Below, piece by piece: positions 28,879-34,204 of a stretch of DNA of 34,204 nucleotides. This DNA is from a virus. A model generated the notes under the pieces. It was not told the DNA's origin. It worked only from the letters and a program-made list of their open reading frames with translations, and ran no database searches. Every line of letters starts with the position of its first letter. Positions within the stretch are counted from its first letter, which is position 1. Location of the stretch: positions 1 to 34,204 of the IMG/VR virus record IMGVR_UViG_3300009124_000049; one strand, given 5' to 3'. Position numbers and translations under genes: made by a program.

Positions 28879-31107
28879 ATGCCCACCGCGCAGAAGCCGG
28901 TCGTCAAGCTGGGCGGCGTCGAGCTCGCCGCGACGTCCGGCATTGCGTGGCGATTCATCAGCGGCGTCGCGCCCTACACGACCACCATGAGCGTCCACAA
29001 GACGCGCTGGGATCGTCTGCAGGGCAAGCTAGGCAAGCCGCTCACGCTAGAGATCACGGACAGCCGGGCGGTCAAGACCACCATCGAGCAGGTCTACATC
29101 CTGCACCTTGCACCTAGCGACAGCCCGCACCGTGTTTCTTTCGTCGTCGCCGACAAGCGTTGGCTGTGGCCCTACAAGCTCGTCGCGCGTGACTTCAACA
29201 TGCCTCGCAAGACGGGCGACCGGAACGCTCTGGGCGAGGCCGTGCCGGTCGAGCTGCAGCAGTTCGTCGATGAATACGACTATCTGCCCTACAGCCTGCA
29301 GCCGCAGCGCACGAAGTGGACCGCACAGACCGCGCTGGAGGCCGTGCTCGAGCTCGTCGACAGCGATGGCTGGCAGGTCGAGAGCTGGCCCATCAAAGAC
29401 ACGACGGGGCAAGGCGACAGCGGGCAGTTCAGCTTGCAAGGCGTCACGCTGCGCGACAGCGGCGACGTCGCGCTGCAGCGTCTGATCAGCTACATCCCCG
29501 GCGCGGCGATCTACGTCAACGAGAAAGGGCAGACCGTAGTCTTCGACGCAAGCGATCTGGACGCTACGGAAGAACACTTCCGGCAGCTCCCAGTCGGCAC
29601 CTACGCCGGCGAGCGCGGCGCGTGGATCGACCGCAAAGCTATCCGGCCTAGCAAGGTGATCGTCCACTACCAGAAAGAGGTCGAGGTGCTCCTCGAGTTC
29701 GAGGACGACTACAGCGGCGGCACCAGTTCGCAGCCGGTCGCGAACGATCTATACGTCGACAACGTCATACCGACGACAGACCCCGAGACGACCATCACGG
29801 AGTTCGATCCGGGGCAGGGTCGGACGGTGACGAAGAAGGTGCCCCCTGGCACGTTCGTCCGCGTCGACAACTGGCTGAACGCCATGGACGCCGACCGGCC
29901 TGAAGGATCGTTGCCGTGGACGTGGGACACCGTCAAGATCCACTGGTTCAAGGGCGACCTCGATGCGGTCTGGGTCCGCGGCAAAGACCTAGACCCCGAG
30001 GGCAACGCCGCGATGCGGCTGCAGGCATTCCGCCAGCACTTCCGGCAGACGTTCCGGCTCAACCGCCGATACATGGAGCGCATCCGCAACCTGCGCCCGA
30101 TCCGCGTCGCGCTGCTTGATCCGGTGACGGGCGCGCGCGCGCCGGCGGCGGTCTGGGGGCAGGGCTGTATCGTGCCCAGCAGCAAGGGGCAGCTCATGGC
30201 GAAGCGAGGCGACGACAGCGTGGCCGGTAGCAAATACCTGCGCAACGTCGACTACCTCAACCCCTACTACGCGCAGAACGTGCCGCTGTTGAAATCGCGA
30301 CCCGGACCGCAGCGCGTCAACATCGTCGACGAGGAGCTCGGCGTGTTTCGCCTCGAGTGGATCGTCAGCCCCTACGGCATCGTCGACAGCTTTCTGCCGT
30401 GCAAGCTCGTCAACGAAAACAACGAGGACGGCATCAGCATCAGCCGCGATCTGAAGTATCAGGAAGACGAGCCGATGGGCGCAGGCATGATCATCGAGGG
30501 CGGGACGAATGGCATATTCCTCGACGACAGCCTTGAGTGGAAAGCGATCCTCACCGCGGTTCCGTCGTCGCCGAACACGCGGCAGCAGTTCCACCAGATC
30601 GAGGTCGAGGCCACGGACATTCAGAGCTTGTTCCAGCGGGAGTTTCGCATCAAGGACGGCGACGGCCCGCCGCTCGAGGTCTTTGTCAGTCCGGGCGAGG
30701 TGACGGCGCGCTTTGGAATCACGGACGCGGCCGAGGCATACCAGACGCAGCAGCTACTGTTCGGCCTCGTGAACCCTGAGCCGGGCGAGGAGCCCGAGGA
30801 GCTACCCGGCTACACGATCATCAACGAACAGCGCGAGCTCACGCCTCATGCCCGGAGCCTAGCGGCCGAGGTCATTGCTCCGTTTGCCGACAACGTGCAG
30901 GGCATTATCAACACCAGCATCCCGCGCGACGGCGTCAAGCTCGTCGGCAACATGACCAGCGCGACGGTCCGCGTGGGCGCTGCTCCGGCCGCGCGCGTCG
31001 ACGCCATGCACGAGTTCCCTGGGCAGCAGCGTAGTATCCCGAGGCACGCGCTCATGCCAGAGAGTGCGCGTCAGCTGATTCTAGGTATCGTCCCCTTCAA
31101 GGCATGA
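28879..31107 (+). CDS. Baseplate hub-like tail protein (742 aa)
   Basis: A 742-residue protein. The first 400 residues have the general build of phage hub proteins (Mu gp44, T4 gp27-like, late control gpD): two beta domains (GVELAATSGIAWRFISG; VYILHLAPSDSPHRVSFVVA) and a helical-beta segment GDVALQRLISYIPGAAIYVN with EKGQTVVFDASDLDA. The rest forms a tail module with no recognised enzyme motif; I see no lysozyme. It would sit at the tip of the tail, carrying the fibre encoded next. The fibre gene starts inside its last codons (ATGA). Confidence 0.6.
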   Translation: MPTAQKPVVKLGGVELAATSGIAWRFISGVAPYTTTMSVHKTRWDRLQGKLGKPLTLEITDSRAVKTTIEQVYILHLAPSDSPHRVSFVVADKRWLWPYKLVARDFNMPRKTGDRNALGEAVPVELQQFVDEYDYLPYSLQPQRTKWTAQTALEAVLELVDSDGWQVESWPIKDTTGQGDSGQFSLQGVTLRDSGDVALQRLISYIPGAAIYVNEKGQTVVFDASDLDATEEHFRQLPVGTYAGERGAWIDRKAIRPSKVIVHYQKEVEVLLEFEDDYSGGTSSQPVANDLYVDNVIPTTDPETTITEFDPGQGRTVTKKVPPGTFVRVDNWLNAMDADRPEGSLPWTWDTVKIHWFKGDLDAVWVRGKDLDPEGNAAMRLQAFRQHFRQTFRLNRRYMERIRNLRPIRVALLDPVTGARAPAAVWGQGCIVPSSKGQLMAKRGDDSVAGSKYLRNVDYLNPYYAQNVPLLKSRPGPQRVNIVDEELGVFRLEWIVSPYGIVDSFLPCKLVNENNEDGISISRDLKYQEDEPMGAGMIIEGGTNGIFLDDSLEWKAILTAVPSSPNTRQQFHQIEVEATDIQSLFQREFRIKDGDGPPLEVFVSPGEVTARFGITDAAEAYQTQQLLFGLVNPEPGEEPEELPGYTIINEQRELTPHARSLAAEVIAPFADNVQGIINTSIPRDGVKLVGNMTSATVRVGAAPAARVDAMHEFPGQQRSIPRHALMPESARQLILGIVPFKA

Positions 31108-34100
31108 CGAGCTTTACCGACTTCACCGACCTCGGCTTCTTCCCGCTGCAAGACCACGCGGCGGCGCAGGATGGCACGCCGATCAGCCGGCGCATGATGC
31201 TGGCCGGCGGGCGCATCATCCAGATGACGGACCCCGGCACGGCGGCGACGGCGGCCGATGCGCAGATCCGCTACGGCCGCGAGCACGGCCTGGGCACACT
31301 CGGCGACGTCCACCCGTGGATGTTCTGGCAGACCCGCGAGCGCGCGGTCCGCGGCATGGGCTCATGGGCGCAATCGTTCGCGTCGGTGGCCGTCGACGCA
31401 GACCCCTACTACGGCAGCATCAACGCGCAGCCGATTCGCGACCGGGCATTCCAGAACGACACCCGATACCGGCCGCTCGACGCCGCGTGGCCGGCGGGCT
31501 TCCAACGTGTTCCACGTGGAACACTGCTGACCGTCATGCCCGGCACCGAGGAGTCAGGGCAGCAGGCCGTGGCAATGTGGGCCGATCCGAGACTGGTCGC
31601 GCCGAACGCTGCCGGACCGGGCGAATGCGGCACGCTGGTCGTCGACCTGGGGCCGGACCGCGAGCTGTGCATGGACGGCAGCGACACGCCGGGCATCGGC
31701 GGCCGTCATGCGCGGCTGCAGAGCCTCCTGCGCGTCATCCCCGTCCCGCCGAACCAATCATTCGCCGATCTGGGCGGCCGTGGCAACACGCTCGCGCTCA
31801 ACTTCTCGACGTCGGGCAAAGACAACATCCCCAACTTCGGAGCGTTCTGGGCGCGCACAGCCGGCGGTGGAGGTGGCGGCCCGACGACTGGCGGCGGCGG
31901 CCCGATCACCGGCGGCCCGAGCTCGTCGACTCCCAGCGGACCCATCACCGGCGTCCCCAGCAGCGGTACCGACGGCCCGAACCGCAGCACGTTTGGCACG
32001 CTACAGGTCGGCGGCGGCGCATTCGGTGCCGGCGTCGATGCCGGAGAGGACGAGAAGCAGCCCAAGGACTATGGGCAGTTCGGGCAAAACTTCGTCGGCG
32101 GCCACGCTGTCGCGCTCATGTCGTCGATCGGCGGCGACGGTCCGTTGCATGCTGGCAGTAATAACGACAAGCACCGGCACGGCACAGATCGCGACGGGCA
32201 CCCGATCAACGCCGCGCACATCAGCACGTCGGCCTACTTCTACCAGAACGAAAGCCAGGACGCGCCGATTGAGTTTGGCGGTGGCTACCCGAACCCGGAG
32301 CCTCTGCCGATCCCTGCGCCGGCGCACCTGAGCTACGACGCCGGCAGCATCCACGGATTCAGCCGCGGGCTGAGGAGCGGCCTGTGGCGCTTCTGGTGCG
32401 AGACGCCGGACATTAGCCCACCGCCGGATATTCCATACGATCCGCCCCCTGGGTATCCGGGGCCGCCGGGGCCTCCGGGGCCTCCTGGGCCTCCTGGGCC
32501 GCCAGGACCGCCAGGGCCTCCTGGGCCACCGGGCGGACCTACGACCGGCCGACCGGGCGGACCTACGACGGGCGGACCTAATCGACCCAACCGAACGCCG
32601 GGAGACACGGTGCCGACGACGCCGACCTATGGTCGGCCGATCACGCCTAACCCAGGCGGCAAGCGGTTCCCTGGTTATCCGTCCACAGGACCAACGACCG
32701 GACCGATGACCGGACCCGGCACTGGCGGCACGCCGGCGGGACCGACCACAGGCGGCGGCGGCGGGCAGCCATCGGTCCCGTGCAAGACCAACCCCATCAC
32801 GCCCGGACCTAGCAGCGGCCCGACTACCGGAGGGCCTCGAGGCCCTAGCGATCAGGTGCCGCCCGGCCAGCGATCGCAGCCGGTCTGGACGCCTCGAGGC
32901 CGCGGCATTGGCGGCGGTCGCGGCACCGTCCCAGGCGGCGGCGAGCAGCGAAGCGAACGCTCGACGATGATGCCGACCGGCGCGGCCATCTTCGGATTCG
33001 GTGGCAGCCACATCCTGCCGCTATCGGGCAGTCTCGGAGGACGAGGCGACCAAGGCACGCGCGGGCAGGACGTGCGCACGAACCTGATGCGGCTGTCTGG
33101 GCGTAACCCGTTCAACAACGAGCCGCACGTCATCTCCGGCGTCAGCGAGCGCATCGGCAGCGCGACGCGCGAAGACCAACAGCTCTACACGCTGTTCAGG
33201 CCGATGGCGCAAGGATTCGCGTCGATCAACTTCCGGCCGCAACTGACCATCAACGGGTTCCCCAACTTCGAGCACAACCCGCAGATGCCGCTGTCGATGT
33301 ATCTCAACGACGAGCGCACGCGGCCTCAGGTGCTGACGATGCGCGCGTGGGGAGCTCAGAGCGCATCGGATTCGGACTGGCGATACGTGCAGCAGCCGAG
33401 CGGCAGCCGAGCTCGAGGCGGAACCGGCGACGGCGGCATATTGCTCGCGCCGCCGCGGTTCGAGCTGTCGGACTACTACGGCATCGGCGGCGACGTCATG
33501 GACGTCACCGACACGACGAGCGCGCAGGCGACGGCGAACCACGTCCTGCACGCGCCCGGCGTGAGTCTGAGCTACGGCCTACCCAACGCCAACGGCAGCC
33601 TGCAGCTTGGCAGCTCGAGCACGACCTACGGCGGCACCACGCAGCCGCAACTGACCCGCGTGCATACGAGCTCCGGCACGGTCAACGCTTGGACGTTGAA
33701 CTACAACAGCACCGGAGACGAGGTAGTGGTGGCGTTCGGCCAGACGCAGGCCGTGCAGATCCCATCGGGAACGACGGCACAACGGCCCAGCAGCATCGCG
33801 CCGGCGGCCGGCATGATCCGGTTCAACACGACCAACACTGAGGCCGAGGTCTACAACGGCAGCTCGTGGTCGGCGCTTGGCGGCGTCAGCGGATCGCTGG
33901 TCAGTCTTGGACTGACGGCATCGGCCGAGCGCCTGATCGGCAACACACAGATCGCCGACGGCAACCTTGAAGAGATCAGCCTCGACGCCACGCTCGAGTT
34001 CAACCCGAGCGGCGTGACGCTAGGAATCGCAGGCAAGAGCCTGGGCGCTTCACAGATCGCTGACGGTTCGATCACGGACGCGCTCCTCGCATCCGGCGGG

Positions 34101-34204
34101 CAATACCACGGAGCCTACAACACCGAAGCAGAGACCCAGCGCAGCGGCGCGACCGCGACGACGGAGATCTACTACACGGCGCGACCGGACGGCGACGGCT
34201 ACGC
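31104..34204 (+). CDS. Collagen-like tail fibre, 3' end beyond the window
   Basis: The frame from ATG 31104 stays open to the last base, more than 1,030 codons. In order: a beta-rich N-terminal part (1-250) that would attach to the hub; Gly-Pro-Thr low-complexity (about 255-300); a His/Asp/Asn-rich segment (GSNNDKHRHGTDRDGHP) around residue 355; a collagen-like Gly-Pro-Pro tract (450-476); more Gly/Thr/Pro repeats (to about 620); a beta-structured region; and the fibre motif AGMIRFNTTNTEAEVYNGSS from about 902. The last motif is widespread in phage receptor-binding fibres. It overlaps the hub gene stop by 4 nt. A parS-like palindrome lies at 31507-31524. Confidence 0.85.
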   Translation, partial: MTSFTDFTDLGFFPLQDHAAAQDGTPISRRMMLAGGRIIQMTDPGTAATAADAQIRYGREHGLGTLGDVHPWMFWQTRERAVRGMGSWAQSFASVAVDADPYYGSINAQPIRDRAFQNDTRYRPLDAAWPAGFQRVPRGTLLTVMPGTEESGQQAVAMWADPRLVAPNAAGPGECGTLVVDLGPDRELCMDGSDTPGIGGRHARLQSLLRVIPVPPNQSFADLGGRGNTLALNFSTSGKDNIPNFGAFWARTAGGGGGGPTTGGGGPITGGPSSSTPSGPITGVPSSGTDGPNRSTFGTLQVGGGAFGAGVDAGEDEKQPKDYGQFGQNFVGGHAVALMSSIGGDGPLHAGSNNDKHRHGTDRDGHPINAAHISTSAYFYQNESQDAPIEFGGGYPNPEPLPIPAPAHLSYDAGSIHGFSRGLRSGLWRFWCETPDISPPPDIPYDPPPGYPGPPGPPGPPGPPGPPGPPGPPGPPGGPTTGRPGGPTTGGPNRPNRTPGDTVPTTPTYGRPITPNPGGKRFPGYPSTGPTTGPMTGPGTGGTPAGPTTGGGGGQPSVPCKTNPITPGPSSGPTTGGPRGPSDQVPPGQRSQPVWTPRGRGIGGGRGTVPGGGEQRSERSTMMPTGAAIFGFGGSHILPLSGSLGGRGDQGTRGQDVRTNLMRLSGRNPFNNEPHVISGVSERIGSATREDQQLYTLFRPMAQGFASINFRPQLTINGFPNFEHNPQMPLSMYLNDERTRPQVLTMRAWGAQSASDSDWRYVQQPSGSRARGGTGDGGILLAPPRFELSDYYGIGGDVMDVTDTTSAQATANHVLHAPGVSLSYGLPNANGSLQLGSSSTTYGGTTQPQLTRVHTSSGTVNAWTLNYNSTGDEVVVAFGQTQAVQIPSGTTAQRPSSIAPAAGMIRFNTTNTEAEVYNGSSWSALGGVSGSLVSLGLTASAERLIGNTQIADGNLEEISLDATLEFNPSGVTLGIAGKSLGASQIADGSITDALLASGGQYHGAYNTEAETQRSGATATTEIYYTARPDGDGY
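31507..31524. promoter_or_regulatory. parS: parS-like ParB-binding palindrome inside the fibre gene
   Basis: GTGTTCCACGTGGAACAC is a perfect 18-bp palindrome. The inner 16 bases (31508-31523) match the bacterial chromosomal parS core, GTT-N-CACGTG-N-AAC with flanking T and A. Across it, seven successive codons (CAA CGT GTT CCA CGT GGA ACA) end in A or T, whereas codons on both sides end mostly in G or C. That suggests the DNA, not the peptide, is conserved. No parB gene lies in the window, so host ParB would be the reader. Confidence 0.6.
32451..32531 (+). repeat. Collagen-like Gly-X-Pro repeat in the fibre
   Basis: Nine codon triplets encode one Gly-Tyr-Pro then eight Gly-Pro-Pro. The triplets use mixed Gly and Pro codons (GGG, GGA, CCG, CCT, CCA), so the array is not a recent exact expansion. 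Gly-Pro-Pro repeats form a collagen triple helix, giving a thin rigid stalk in trimeric phage fibres. Confidence 0.9.

Noticed and set aside
30130-30143. GC alternating run as a Z-DNA or regulatory element
   Set aside because: Six GC units arise readily from Gly-Ala-Arg-Ala codons in this genome; no associated feature.
1-34204. tRNA genes, CRISPR arrays, insertion sequences, integrase, lysis genes
   Set aside because: Looked for and not seen. Lysis genes probably lie beyond the right end.

Overview
The window is most of the genome of a tailed double-stranded DNA phage (Caudoviricetes), or of a prophage or phage-plasmid form, from a GC-rich bacterial host. Every gene I can support lies on the + strand. 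Stop and start codons overlap at most junctions (ATGA, GTGA, TAATG), and third codon positions are overwhelmingly G or C. I cannot name the host. There are no tRNAs, rRNAs, CRISPR arrays, integrase, transposase or lysis genes in view. Both ends are cut: a 2OG-Fe(II) oxygenase enters from the left and a very long tail-fibre gene runs off the right end.

Layout. (1) 1-598: tail end of the oxygenase, a strong hairpin, then a control region with a -10-like element and a GTAGCG palindrome. (2) 599-9051: replication and recombination. This holds an O-like initiator with iteron-like repeats and a TTC microsatellite inside the gene, a DnaC/IstB-type helicase loader, small proteins, a RecB/Cas4-like PD-(D/E)XK nuclease, a winged-helix protein, an ERF annealing protein, a SNF2 helicase fused to a DNA methyltransferase, an orphan DnaA domain IV protein and a RusA resolvase. 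Two gaps here carry a 64-bp duplicated promoter whose -10 lies 7 nt from the ATG, which implies leaderless mRNAs. (3) 9048-11091: terminase small and large subunits. (4) 11088-14694: an accessory block between terminase and portal, with Cys-rich proteins and a two-domain SGNH-type esterase. (5) 14728-21138: a Mu-like head module (DUF935 portal, gpF-like protein, gpI-like protease with scaffold, decoration protein, gpT-like capsid), closed by a clear intrinsic terminator. (6) 21236-31107: connector, tail completion, tail and baseplate-hub genes, with only a miniature tape-measure candidate. (7) 31104 to the end: a fibre of more than 1,030 residues with a collagen-like Gly-Pro-Pro tract.

The most unusual signal is a perfect 18-bp palindrome inside the fibre gene (31507-31524). 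Its core, TGTTCCACGTGGAACA, matches the bacterial chromosomal parS (ParB-binding) consensus and sits in a run of seven A/T-ending codons in a gene that otherwise ends codons in G/C. Next are a 15-bp perfect inverted repeat enclosing a second hairpin upstream of the DnaA-domain gene, and the phased GTAACG repeats inside the initiator gene, which look like an internal origin.

How the parts fit: the initiator, DnaC-like loader and perhaps the DnaA-domain protein would start replication with host helicase. The nuclease, ERF, helicase-methyltransferase and RusA would process, anneal, methylate and resolve recombining DNA. Terminase fills a Mu-type prohead, and the tail and fibre genes complete the virion.
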